Shown here piece by piece: positions 52,915 through 61,460 of a stretch of 64,000 nt of DNA. Within the stretch, counting starts at the first letter, position 1. Each line of letters starts with the position of its first letter. The notes under the pieces were generated by a model. That model was not told the DNA's origin. It worked only from the letters and a program-made list of their open reading frames with translations, and made no database searches. The stretch is from DTWD01 sp963662965 (lineage in GTDB: Bacteria > Acidobacteriota > Vicinamibacteria > Vicinamibacterales > UBA8438): positions 2,046,001-2,110,000 of the forward strand of contig OY759970.1 of the NCBI GenBank assembly GCA_963662965.1, given 5' to 3'. Position numbers and translations under genes: made by a program.

Positions 52915-52942
52915 AAATGGGGAGTTATTCCTGCGCGGACAC

Positions 52943-53920
52943 TTAGGCCCGGAAGTGCGGCCGCAGGGCGTCGAGGCGGTAGTCGATCTCGGCCATCTGG
53001 TCGGCCGTGAACGAGTACTCGCCGCGCCGCGACAACGTCGTCTTGAAGATCCCACGCTTCTTCAGCACGTAGAGACGGACGCCGGGGATCGGGCGGTCGA
53101 GGTTCAGCATCAGGAGCAGCTTGCCGAACAGGTCGCGCAGCTCCGCCGTCATTCCGGCCATGTGCAGCTCCCACAGCTGCGCGTAGATATCGGCGTACAT
53201 CGCGCCGCCGGTCATCACGCCGTCCATCCCCAGGCGCATCTCGTAGAGCCACTGCCGGCCAAACGCGGCCCCGAAGATCGCTTTGATGGTGTCTGGACGG
53301 TGCGGCCTGAGCGCCAGCATGCGCTCATGCACCGGCTCCCGCTCTTCCTTGACGTACGCGAGGTTGGGGAACTCCTTCGCCATCTCGACCATGAACTCGA
53401 CGGTCGGGACGACGTCGGGGGCGCCGCCGCTGGTCTGGAAGAAGATCGGCCGGCTCGTGACGCCACACAGAGCGGCGTAATAGTCGCGGAACTCGTCGAG
53501 CGTGGTTGCCTCGGTCGGTGGGATCGCGATCATCCCATCAGGCTCAAGGGTCTCGGCATGGCGTGCGTACTCGAGCATCCCCTTCGTGTCGTCGCCCTGG
53601 ACGCCGAGGAAGAGCGCGGGACGTTTGCCCTTCGCCGCGCGCGCCAGGACGTCGAAGCCGCGCATCCGCTCTTCTTTCGACAAGTACCGCTGCTCGCTCG
53701 AGTTCTGGGGCCAAACCAGGCCGTGGATGCCGCATCGATCGAGAAAGTCGACTTGATCGGCAAGCGCCTCGTAGTCGACCTCGTTGGCGGCCGTGTATGG
53801 CGTGCTCATGATGATGAACGCGCCCCGGATCGGCTTCTCGGCGGCCCGCGCCGGCAGATACGGCAGCAGCGTCGCCGCTCCGACGGTGGTCAGCCACTGA
53901 CGACGGGTGTAGGTAGGCAT
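52943..53920 (-). CDS. DapA-like (dihydrodipicolinate synthase family) protein with Tat-type signal
   Basis: 325 residues. The N-terminus, TRRQWLTTVGAATLLPYLPA then RAAEKP, looks like a twin-arginine signal, unusual for this normally cytoplasmic family. The TIM barrel shows RGAFIIMSTPYTAANEVDYE, GIHGLVWPQNSSEQRYLSKE and LAYVKEEREP, containing the candidate Schiff-base Lys. At the position of the DapA catalytic Tyr the sequence is RPIFFQTSGG, without Tyr, so classic DapA activity is doubtful. Its stop codon TTA (plus strand) forms one side of the IS target duplication. Confidence 0.85.
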   Translation of the reverse strand: MPTYTRRQWLTTVGAATLLPYLPARAAEKPIRGAFIIMSTPYTAANEVDYEALADQVDFLDRCGIHGLVWPQNSSEQRYLSKEERMRGFDVLARAAKGKRPALFLGVQGDDTKGMLEYARHAETLEPDGMIAIPPTEATTLDEFRDYYAALCGVTSRPIFFQTSGGAPDVVPTVEFMVEMAKEFPNLAYVKEEREPVHERMLALRPHRPDTIKAIFGAAFGRQWLYEMRLGMDGVMTGGAMYADIYAQLWELHMAGMTAELRDLFGKLLLMLNLDRPIPGVRLYVLKKRGIFKTTLSRRGEYSFTADQMAEIDYRLDALRPHFRA

Positions 53921-53925
53921 GGGGG

Positions 53926-53954
53926 CTCCAGGCTCTGGGCTTCAGGCTCCTGGC
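53926..53954. repeat. Degenerate GGCTCCA-type tandem repeat
   Basis: GGCTCCA, GGCTCTGG, GCTTCA, GGCTCCTGG units lie just upstream of the DapA-like gene. They differ in sequence from the GGGATCA runs but share the 7-8 nt period. Confidence 0.5.
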
Positions 53955-54006
53955 CAGTCTATCCGAGTATGAATGCGTTAGGCTGAGGGTCCAGACGAGG
54001 GTTGCC

Positions 54007-56130
54007 ATGTCAAGGGCACGATCCATCGCACCGCTCGTGGGCGCGCTCCTGCTGACCGGTTGCGTAGCTGAAGAGGCGTCTGTCGACTACGTGCCGCCAC
54101 CACCCCCAACCAAGATGGACAACGTCGTCGACCGCCTCCATGGGGTAGATGTTTCCGACCCGTACCGGTGGCTCGAGGATCAGGACGCGCCGGAAACGCG
54201 AGCGTGGATCGACGCCCAGAACGCACACACCGACTCGGTGCTCGACGCGCTGCCGGGGCGGTCTGAACTCCGGGCCCTCGCGGCGACGGTGCTCGAACGC
54301 GACGCGGTCGATCTCCCGTCCGAGCGTGGAGGACGGCACTTTTTCAGCAAACGCCGCGCGGATCAGGAGCTCGCCGTTATCTACATGCGCGACCGGCTCG
54401 ATGGGACCGACCGCGTGTTGATCGACCCTCATCCGATGAGCCCGGATCACACCGCGAGCGTCGAGCGGCGCGACCTGTCTGACGATGGTGGCCTGGTGGT
54501 CTACAGCGTGCGCGAAGGCGGCGTCGACGAGGTGACGATTCGGGTGCGGAACGTCGAGACCGGCGAAGACCTTCCGGACGTGCTCCCTCCAGCGCGTTAT
54601 AGCGAGGTGCACCTCACGGGGAACGCAGCCGGGGGCGGTCTCATCTACTCGCGCTTCGGCGACGTCACGCCGCGCGTGATGTATCACGCCTTCAGGACGC
54701 CGCTCGCCGACGACGTCATGCTGTTCGGAGACGGGTACGAGCAGCACCAGATTCCGGTCACGGTGCTGTCGGACGACGGCCGGTGGCTGGTGGTGCACGT
54801 GATCGAGGGGTCGTTTGGCCCGACCGAGATTCACGTCAAGGATCTCGAGCGCGACGCCCCGTTCGTGACCGCCATCGGCGACGGGGTTTCGGAGTCGTGG
54901 GCCGAGTTCGCCGGCAACCAACTCGTCATCACGACGAATCTCGACGCCCCGAACAAGCGCGTCGTGCTGGCCGACCCCGCGGCGCCGACGGCCGACGCGT
55001 GGCGCGAGGTCGTTCCCGCGCGCGACGACATCGTCGTGCAGTCGGCGTCTGGACTGGGGGGGCGGCTGGCCGTGTCGTACCTCCACGATGTGCAGCCGCG
55101 GCACGCCATTCACGACATTGACGGCACGCACGTGCATGACATCACCTTCGACACCGTCGGTTCAGTCGGAGGCGGCAGCGGGCGCTGGAAGAGCCACGAA
55201 GCGTTCTTCACGTTCGAGACATTACACGTGCCGCGCACCATCTATCGCTATGACATCGAGACCGGCAAGCGGCAGGTGTGGGTCGAGCCCGAGACCCCGG
55301 TCGAGGCAGTCCGCTATCAGGTGACCCAGCACTGGTTCACCTCGAAGGACGGAACCCGCGTGCCGATGTTCGTGGCGCATCGGCCCGATGTCACCCTCGA
55401 CGGCAGCAATCCGGTGCTGTTGACTGGGTACGGCGGACTCAACAACAGCCTGACTCCGGTGTTCTCCGAGTTCGCGACCGTCTGGCTCGAGGCGGGCGGC
55501 GTCTTCGCGCTCGCGAACATGCGTGGTGGCGAGGAGTTTGGCGAGCCGTGGCACCAGGCGGGCATGCTGGAGAACAAGCAGAATGTTTTCGATGACTTCA
55601 TTGCCGCTGCCGAGTATCTGATTGCCGAGGGTTACACGAGCAGCGAGCATTTGGCGATCCGCGGCGGCAGCAACGGCGGACTCCTCGTCGGCGCGGTCTC
55701 GAACCAGCGGCCGGAGCTGTTTGGCGCCGTCGTCTGCACCTATCCGCTGCTCGACATGGTTCGGTATCACCAGTTTCTCGTGGCGAGCTTCTGGGTTCCT
55801 GAGTACGGATCGAGTGACGATCCGGATCAGTTCGCATACATCCACGCGTACTCGCCGTATCACAACGTCATCGACGGCGGCGAGTACCCGGCCACGCTCT
55901 ACCTGTCAGGCGACGGCGACACGCGCGTGGCGCCGCTGCACGCGCGAAAGATGACGGCACTGATGCAGGATCGGAACGGATCGGACAATCCCATCCTGCT
56001 CCGGTACCACACGCAGCCTGGGCACTCGGGCGGCCAGCCGGTCAGCCAACGGATCGACGAAATGGTCGACACGATGAGTTTTCTGCTGTGGCAGGTTGGG
56101 AGTGGAAGTCTTGAAAGGACTAGGGGTTAG
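54007..56130 (+). CDS. Prolyl oligopeptidase family (S9A) lipoprotein
   Basis: 707 residues. A signal peptide with lipobox LLLTGCVAE predicts a lipid-anchored envelope peptidase. The N-terminal propeller (DRLHGVDVSDPYRWLEDQDA) precedes the alpha/beta-hydrolase domain: LLTGYGGLNNSLTPVFSEFA, nucleophile motif IRGGSNGGLLVGAVSNQRPE, Asp in YLSGDGDTRVAPLHARKM and His in TQPGHSGGQPVSQR. It cleaves short peptides after proline. The M28 peptidase gene follows 9 bp downstream, suggesting a joint peptide-degrading operon. Confidence 0.94.
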   Translation: MSRARSIAPLVGALLLTGCVAEEASVDYVPPPPPTKMDNVVDRLHGVDVSDPYRWLEDQDAPETRAWIDAQNAHTDSVLDALPGRSELRALAATVLERDAVDLPSERGGRHFFSKRRADQELAVIYMRDRLDGTDRVLIDPHPMSPDHTASVERRDLSDDGGLVVYSVREGGVDEVTIRVRNVETGEDLPDVLPPARYSEVHLTGNAAGGGLIYSRFGDVTPRVMYHAFRTPLADDVMLFGDGYEQHQIPVTVLSDDGRWLVVHVIEGSFGPTEIHVKDLERDAPFVTAIGDGVSESWAEFAGNQLVITTNLDAPNKRVVLADPAAPTADAWREVVPARDDIVVQSASGLGGRLAVSYLHDVQPRHAIHDIDGTHVHDITFDTVGSVGGGSGRWKSHEAFFTFETLHVPRTIYRYDIETGKRQVWVEPETPVEAVRYQVTQHWFTSKDGTRVPMFVAHRPDVTLDGSNPVLLTGYGGLNNSLTPVFSEFATVWLEAGGVFALANMRGGEEFGEPWHQAGMLENKQNVFDDFIAAAEYLIAEGYTSSEHLAIRGGSNGGLLVGAVSNQRPELFGAVVCTYPLLDMVRYHQFLVASFWVPEYGSSDDPDQFAYIHAYSPYHNVIDGGEYPATLYLSGDGDTRVAPLHARKMTALMQDRNGSDNPILLRYHTQPGHSGGQPVSQRIDEMVDTMSFLLWQVGSGSLERTRG

Positions 56131-56139
56131 GGGCTAAGG
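56115..56139. repeat. Degenerate CTAGGGG-type tandem repeat
   Basis: CTAGGGG, TTAGGGG, CTAAGGA units lie at the end of the oligopeptidase gene and before the M28 start; the first two supply its last codons and TAG stop. Confidence 0.55.
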
Positions 56140-57801
56140 ATGATACGACGTCTTGCCGTGGTTCTCGCTCTTGTCGGCGTGGCGTGTGGGGGCGGAGCTC
56201 CTGAGGAACTGGCGGACGAGGTGGCGCCGTCGACGCCGCCGCCGGAGCTCGCCGACGGGATCAGCGGCGAGACGCTCCTCTCGGCCATCGAGACACTGTC
56301 GTCCGATGCCTTTGAAGGCCGCGGGCCGGGCTCGGCCGGCGAGGAACAGACCATCGCGTACCTGACGGATCAGTTCTCGGCGCTCGGGGCGGAACCGGGG
56401 AATCCCGATGGGCGCTGGGTGCAGGACGTGCCGCTCGTCGGCATCACACCGATACCGGGCGAAGGACTGACGGTCTCGAAGGACGGCGAATCACTCACCC
56501 TCGAGCCGGGAGTCGACTACGTGGCGGCGACGAAGCATGTCGTTGATGCGGTCGAGGTGAGAGACGCCGAGTTCGTCTTCGTCGGCTACGGCGCGCGGGC
56601 TCCAGAGTACGAGTGGGACGATTTCGACAGCGTCGACGTCGCCGGCAAGATTCTCCTCTTCTTGGTCAATGACCCACCGCTCGACGACATCTTTGGCGGT
56701 CCGGCGATGACCTACTACGGGCGGTGGACCTACAAGCACGAGGTCGCCGCCGAAATGGGCGCGGCCGGCTCGTTCGTCATCCACGAGACAGGGCCGGCGG
56801 GATATCCCTGGGAAGTGGTCGGCAGCTCGCCGTATTCGGAATCGTTTGATCTGGTCGCCGCCGACGACAACTTGAGCCGGGCGACGCTCGAAGGCTGGGT
56901 GCAGCGAGACACGGCCGAGCGGCTGTTCGAGATGGCGGGCCTCGACTTCGAGATGGCGAAAGCCCAGGCCGCCGACCGGAGCTTCGCGCCGATCCCGCTC
57001 GGGGTGACCGGTTCAACGCGCATCGAGAATAAGCTTCGGCGGATCGACTCGCAGAACTTCGTGGCCAAGATCGAAGGGAGCGAGGCGCCGGACGAGCTTG
57101 TGTTGTATGTCGCCCACTGGGACCATCTCGGTCGAAACCCCGACCTCGACGGCGATCAGATCTTCAACGGCGCCCTCGACAATGCCAGTGGCACCGCCGG
57201 CCTGATCGAGATCGCGCGCGCGTTCACGAGGGCGCCGGCGCTGCCGCGCCGGTCGGTGCTCTTCCTCGGCGTGACGGCCGAAGAGCAGGGCCTGCTTGGA
57301 TCCAAGCACTACGGCGAGAACCCGCTCTATCCGGCCGCCCAGACGGTGGCGGCCATCAACATGGACGGCCTCAACCAGTGGGGACGCACACGTGACCTGA
57401 CGATTGTCGGGATGGGACAGTCCGAGCTCGACCAGATCGCCGCTGAGGTGGCCGGACCGCTCGGCCGACAGCTTGACCCCGACCCCGAACCGGAGAAGGG
57501 GTTCTACTACCGGTCGGACCATTTTTCGTTTGCGAAGGTGGGCATTCCGGCGTTCTATGCCGACGGCGGCGTCGACTATCTCGACAAGCCGACCGGCTAC
57601 GGCTTCGAAAAGCGCGAGGAGTACACGGCGAACGATTACCACGCGGTGTCGGACGAGGTGAAGCTTGACTGGGATCTCTCCGGCGCGGCCGAGGACCTGA
57701 CGTTCTTCTATCGATTCGGTGCGCGGCTCGCCGCCGGCGACGAATGGCCGGCCTGGAGTGAGACGAGCGAATTCCGCGCGATCCGCGAGGGGCTTCGTTA
57801 G
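56140..57801 (+). CDS. M28 family metallopeptidase lipoprotein with PA domain
   Basis: 553 residues with lipobox VGVACGGG. The start SDAFEGRGPGSAGEEQTIAY is typical of this group. A PA-type insert (FVFVGYGARAPEYEWDDFDS) follows. The M28 catalytic domain binds two zinc ions through YVAHWDHLGRNPD, NGALDNASGTAGLIE, VTAEEQGLLGSKHY and YRSDHFSFAKVGIPAFY. Probably an aminopeptidase acting in the periplasm together with the prolyl oligopeptidase. The TAG stop is the start of a module A repeat. Confidence 0.94.
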   Translation: MIRRLAVVLALVGVACGGGAPEELADEVAPSTPPPELADGISGETLLSAIETLSSDAFEGRGPGSAGEEQTIAYLTDQFSALGAEPGNPDGRWVQDVPLVGITPIPGEGLTVSKDGESLTLEPGVDYVAATKHVVDAVEVRDAEFVFVGYGARAPEYEWDDFDSVDVAGKILLFLVNDPPLDDIFGGPAMTYYGRWTYKHEVAAEMGAAGSFVIHETGPAGYPWEVVGSSPYSESFDLVAADDNLSRATLEGWVQRDTAERLFEMAGLDFEMAKAQAADRSFAPIPLGVTGSTRIENKLRRIDSQNFVAKIEGSEAPDELVLYVAHWDHLGRNPDLDGDQIFNGALDNASGTAGLIEIARAFTRAPALPRRSVLFLGVTAEEQGLLGSKHYGENPLYPAAQTVAAINMDGLNQWGRTRDLTIVGMGQSELDQIAAEVAGPLGRQLDPDPEPEKGFYYRSDHFSFAKVGIPAFYADGGVDYLDKPTGYGFEKREEYTANDYHAVSDEVKLDWDLSGAAEDLTFFYRFGARLAAGDEWPAWSETSEFRAIREGLR

Positions 57802-57903
57802 ACGGGGCTGACTGCCCAGAACCCCGTCGCTGCCGCTGCGCGGGGACCCCGGGTGCCCCACTTCGCGGCGGCGGGGCGCGCCGTGCGCGCCCTTCGCGCC
57901 CGG
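57799..57903 (+). repeat. Module A intergenic repeat at the M28 stop codon
   Basis: TAGACGGGGCTGACTGCCCA opens the repeat, with TAG as the stop codon of the peptidase. AACCCCGTCGCTGCCGCTGC, GGGGACCCC, CCCCACTTCG and GGGGCGCGCCGTGCGCGCCC follow. It fills the gap between two convergent genes and could serve both 3' ends. Confidence 0.75.
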
Positions 57904-59139
57904 TTACCCGAGCGCCCGCAGTGCCCGTATGCGGTCCAGTACCGGCGGGTGCGAGTAGTGTAGGAAGACTTCGAACGGGTGGGGTGTCAGATTCGACAGG
58001 TTGTCGGCCGAGAGTTTCTTGAGCGCACGAATCAACGGCTCGCCGTTCCCGGTCGTCGCGGCTGAAAATTCATCGGCCTCGAACTCGTTCTTTCGCGAAA
58101 AGACATTGACCAGCACCGACAGCGCCAGCTCGACCGGCGTAAACAGCAGCCCGAAAAAGAGGAGCCCGGCGTACACCGACGGCTCACTGACATAAAACGC
58201 GGCGAAGAGTCCTTCCTGCTGAAGAAAGAGCGACAAGACCCACAGCATCGCGCCGATGTGGGCAATCGATCGCGCCATCGCCTGCCAGACATGCCGCTTC
58301 TTGTAGTGTCCGACCTCGTGGGCCACGACCGCGACGAGCTCTGCCACGCTGTAGTGCTCGACGAGCGTGTCGAAGAGCCCGATCCGCTTATGTTTGCCGA
58401 AGCCGGTAAAGAACGCATTCGCCTTTGATGAGCGACGCGATCCATCGACGACGAAGATCCCCTGGAGGGGGAAACGCGCGGTGCGGGCGTACTCGACGAT
58501 CGCGTCGTGCAGCTCACCGCTGTCCAGCGGTGTAAACGTGTTGAACAGCGGCATGATCCAGGTGGGCGCGATGAACTGGATCGCCAACGTGAACGCGGTC
58601 GAGGCGATCCAGCACCAGAGCCACGCCAGCGGACCGGCCCATTCGAAGAACCCCAGCACCACCGCCAGGAGCAAGCCGCCGAGCACGACCCCGAGCAGCA
58701 ACCCCTTGAGTAGGTCACCAGTAAACGTCCGCCCGGTCGTTCGATTGAAGCCGAAGCGCGCTTCGATGACGAACGTCGAGTAGAGACGGAAGGGGAGGCC
58801 GAGTACCGTCGACGCGAGGGCCAGCGTCCCGATGTACAGCAGACCGGTCACGATAGGGCCGTGCCCCAGGCTCCGCATCGACTGGTCGAGCCATTCGAAC
58901 CCGCCGACGAACCAAAAAATGACCAGCAGGGCGACGTCGAGGGTCCGATGGATGAAGCCGAAGCGGGTACGGGTCTCGGTGTAGCGACGGGCCTGCGCAT
59001 ACTTCTCCGCGTCGAAGACCCCGGCGAACTCCGCCGGCAGCGTGGGACTGAATGCCCGGAGGCTCAGGATCCCCGACACGACGCCGAGGGCGTATTCGCC
59101 GATGATCGCGACGAGAACAATGACGGCGAAGGTGTTCAT
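57904..59139 (-). CDS. M48 family (Ste24-like) integral membrane metallopeptidase
   Basis: 411 residues from ATG 59139. Several membrane helices surround the zinc site: VAVVAHEVGHYKKRH (HExxH) and the third ligand in KNEFEADEFSAATTGNGEPL. Other family marks are FGFNRTTGRTFTGDLLKG, FNTFTPLDSGELHDAI and FVVDGSRRSSKANAFFTGFG. This is the CAAX prenyl protease type architecture; bacterial members probably act in membrane protein quality control. Upstream extension beyond 59139 overlaps the divergent methyltransferase gene and is rejected. Confidence 0.93.
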   Translation of the reverse strand: MNTFAVIVLVAIIGEYALGVVSGILSLRAFSPTLPAEFAGVFDAEKYAQARRYTETRTRFGFIHRTLDVALLVIFWFVGGFEWLDQSMRSLGHGPIVTGLLYIGTLALASTVLGLPFRLYSTFVIEARFGFNRTTGRTFTGDLLKGLLLGVVLGGLLLAVVLGFFEWAGPLAWLWCWIASTAFTLAIQFIAPTWIMPLFNTFTPLDSGELHDAIVEYARTARFPLQGIFVVDGSRRSSKANAFFTGFGKHKRIGLFDTLVEHYSVAELVAVVAHEVGHYKKRHVWQAMARSIAHIGAMLWVLSLFLQQEGLFAAFYVSEPSVYAGLLFFGLLFTPVELALSVLVNVFSRKNEFEADEFSAATTGNGEPLIRALKKLSADNLSNLTPHPFEVFLHYSHPPVLDRIRALRALG

Positions 59140-59166
59140 GGGCCTCGACGACTGACCACTATACTG

Positions 59167-59727
59167 GTGAAATTGGTAGAACGACTTCCGTACGTCGCGA
59201 CCGCGCTGGCCGCGGAGTACGATGCCATCGGGCCGCTCCCCCTTGTCGTCGTGCTCCACAATGTCCGGAGCCTCTACAACGTTGGCGCGTTCTTTCGGTC
59301 GGCTGATGGGGTCGGCATTGATCGGCTCGTGCTGTCCGGGATCACCGGGCATCCACCCCATAAGGAAATTGCCAAGACGGCGCTTGGCGCGGAGGAACAG
59401 GTGACGTGGGTGCGGTGCGATGACGTCACCGCGTATGTCGACGCACGGCGCACGGGCGGGTACGAGATCGCCGCGATCGAGACGAGCCCGCACGCGGTCG
59501 ATCTGTTCGACTGGCAGCCGCGGTTTCCGGTCTGTCTCCTCTTTGGCCACGAGGTCGACGGTCTCGACAGCCGGCTGCTCGAGCGATGTGACGTTCACGT
59601 GCGGCTCCCGATGCGCGGTCTCAAGCACTCGCTAAACGTCGCCACGGCCGGCGGCGTCGTTCTATACGAGCTACTCAGAAAATACCGTGCTCTTGGCGAA
59701 CCACCACCCCTAATCCCTGATCCCTGA
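59167..59727 (+). CDS. SpoU/TrmH-family RNA 2'-O-methyltransferase
   Basis: 186 residues from GTG 59167. The SPOUT fold shows LPLVVVLHNVRSLYNVGAFF, RSADGVGIDRLVLSGITGHP, FPVCLLFGHEVDGLDSRLLE and the knot motif VRLPMRGLKHSLNVATAGGV. It methylates ribose in tRNA or rRNA with S-adenosylmethionine. It lacks the N-terminal substrate domain of RlmB, so TrmH- or TrmL-like targets are possible. The last residues (EPPPLIPDP) are encoded by a tandem repeat. Divergent from the M48 gene. Confidence 0.9.
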   Translation: MKLVERLPYVATALAAEYDAIGPLPLVVVLHNVRSLYNVGAFFRSADGVGIDRLVLSGITGHPPHKEIAKTALGAEEQVTWVRCDDVTAYVDARRTGGYEIAAIETSPHAVDLFDWQPRFPVCLLFGHEVDGLDSRLLERCDVHVRLPMRGLKHSLNVATAGGVVLYELLRKYRALGEPPPLIPDP

Positions 59728-59745
59728 TCCCCGATCCCCGATCCC
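59706..59745. repeat. Tandem repeat CCCTAAT/CCCTGAT/CCCCGAT forming the methyltransferase 3' end
   Basis: Units CCCTAAT, CCCTGAT, CCCTGAT, CCCCGAT, CCCCGAT and CCCG run in tandem. This is the reverse complement of the GGGATCA-type runs. The methyltransferase reads into it and stops at its TGA. Confidence 0.7.
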
Positions 59746-59761
59746 GTAAGATCCTCCTGCA

Positions 59762-61402
59762 GTGACCAACTTCCACTACCAGCCGATATTCGAGTTGGGG
59801 CCGGACGAGACCCCCTACAAGAAGCTGGCGTCAGACGGCGTGTCGACCATCCAGGTCGATGGCCGCGAGATGCTGAAGGTCGAGCCCGAGGTGCTGCGCG
59901 AGGTGGCGCGGGTCGCGTTCGATGACATCTCGCACTTGTTGAGGCCCGGCCATCTGGCGCAGCTCAGAAAAATCATCGACGACCCCGAAGCGTCGCGGAA
60001 CGACAAGTTCGTGGCGCTCGAGTTGTTGCGGAACGCCAACATTGCGGCCGGTCGGGTGTTGCCCGGGTGCCAAGATACCGGCACCGCGATCGTGATGGGG
60101 CACAAGGGCGAGAGCGTTCTGACGTTCAGTGACGACCAGGTTGCCATCTCCCAGGGGATCTTCGACGCCTACGAGCAACGCAACCTGCGCTATTCGCAAA
60201 TGGCGCCGCTCGACATGTACACGGAGAAGAACACCGGGTCGAACCTGCCGGCGCAGATCGAGATCTATACCGAGCCAGGCGACGAGTACGAGCTGCTGTT
60301 CATCGCCAAGGGCGGCGGTTCGGCGAACAAATGCTTCCTCTATCAGGAAACGAAGGCGCTGCTCAATCCGACGTCGCTCGCGCGCTTCATCGACGCGAAC
60401 CTCAAGACGATCGGCACCTCGGCCTGTCCGCCCTACCATCTCGCGCTGGTGATCGGCGGCACATCGGCCGAGTTCACCATGAAGACGCTGAAGCTGGCGA
60501 CGACGAAGTACCTCGACCGGCTTCCGACGAGTGGCAACGAGCACGGGCGTGCCTTCCGCGACCTCGACATGGAACGCCAGATGTTCGAGATCGCGCGGCA
60601 GATTGGGATTGGCGCCCAGTTCGGCGGCAAATACTTTGCGCACGATGTGCGGGTCATCCGGCTGCCGCGACACGGCGCGTCGTGTCCGGTGGGGATGGGC
60701 GTGTCGTGCTCGGCCGATCGTCAGGCGCTGGCCAAGATCACGCGTGAAGGGGTGTTCCTGGAGCAGCTCGAGGAAAACCCCGCCACATACCTCCCCGACG
60801 TCATCGACGAGGAGATTCCGGGTGACGTCGTGCGAATCGATCTCAACCGCTCGATGTCGGAGATTCTGGAGGAGCTGTCGAAGTATCCGGTGTCCACGCG
60901 GCTCTCACTGTCCGGTCCGATGGTCGTCGCACGCGACATTGCGCACGCGAAGCTGAAGGAGCGCCTCGACGCGGGCAGGGGGCTGCCACAGTACTTCAAG
61001 GACCACATGGTCTACTACGCCGGACCGGCCAAGAAGCCGGAAGGACGGGCGTCCGGTAGCTTCGGACCGACGACCGCCGGACGGATGGACTCCTACGTCG
61101 ATCTCTTCCAGTCCCACGGCGGCAGCCTGGTGATGCTGGCCAAAGGGAATCGGTCGCAGCCGGTGGCCGACGCGTGCGGGAAGCACGGGGGGTTCTATCT
61201 CGGGTCGATCGGTGGGCCGGCGGCCCGGCTGGCGGATCACAGCATCAAGAAGGTCGAGGTGCGCGAGTACCCCGAGCTCGGGATGGAAGCGATCTGGAAG
61301 ATCGAGGTCGAGGACTTTCCAGCGTTCATCGTGATCGACGACAAAGGGAATGATTTTTACGCCCCTTTGATGCAGGCGAAACCAGTGACATTGATTCGGT
61401 AA
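59762..61402 (+). CDS. fumA: Class I fumarate hydratase (4Fe-4S)
   Basis: Interconverts fumarate and malate in the TCA cycle using a 4Fe-4S cluster. The 546-residue protein fuses the alpha domain (VLPGCQDTGTAIVMGHKGES, KGGGSANKCFLYQETKALL, TIGTSACPPYHLALVIGGTS) and the beta domain (GDVVRIDLNRSMSEILEELS, YYAGPAKKPEGR, FGPTTAGRMDSYVDLFQSHG). Conserved cysteines sit in the first and third motifs and in RHGASCPVGMGVSCSADRQ. Translation starts at GTG 59762. Its Fe-S need fits the suf operon in this window. Confidence 0.95.
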   Translation: MTNFHYQPIFELGPDETPYKKLASDGVSTIQVDGREMLKVEPEVLREVARVAFDDISHLLRPGHLAQLRKIIDDPEASRNDKFVALELLRNANIAAGRVLPGCQDTGTAIVMGHKGESVLTFSDDQVAISQGIFDAYEQRNLRYSQMAPLDMYTEKNTGSNLPAQIEIYTEPGDEYELLFIAKGGGSANKCFLYQETKALLNPTSLARFIDANLKTIGTSACPPYHLALVIGGTSAEFTMKTLKLATTKYLDRLPTSGNEHGRAFRDLDMERQMFEIARQIGIGAQFGGKYFAHDVRVIRLPRHGASCPVGMGVSCSADRQALAKITREGVFLEQLEENPATYLPDVIDEEIPGDVVRIDLNRSMSEILEELSKYPVSTRLSLSGPMVVARDIAHAKLKERLDAGRGLPQYFKDHMVYYAGPAKKPEGRASGSFGPTTAGRMDSYVDLFQSHGGSLVMLAKGNRSQPVADACGKHGGFYLGSIGGPAARLADHSIKKVEVREYPELGMEAIWKIEVEDFPAFIVIDDKGNDFYAPLMQAKPVTLIR

Positions 61403-61460
61403 ACACGTTTGATCCATGCTGGGGGCTCACCCCGGGGCAGTACCAACTAAGGAGCGTGAC

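Larger units (their letters stand above)
51036..52942 (+). mobile_element. ISAzo13-like insertion sequence, copy 2 (1907 bp)
   Basis: Same length as copy 1 at 14061-15967 and inverted to it. The flanks TTA (51033-51035) and TTA (52943-52945) form a 3-bp direct repeat, the target-duplication length I recall for this family. The right TTA is also the stop codon of the DapA-like gene. I found one base difference between copies (A at 51984 against C at 15019 on the plus strand, a G on the transposase strand), so transposition was recent. Confidence 0.92.

Noticed and set aside
14061..52942. Composite transposon bounded by the two IS copies
   Set aside because: The segment between holds ordinary chromosomal genes (thrB, addAB, the MoxR cluster) with matching composition. 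The outer flanks do not show a shared target duplication supporting joint movement (TAA on the left, TTA on the right).
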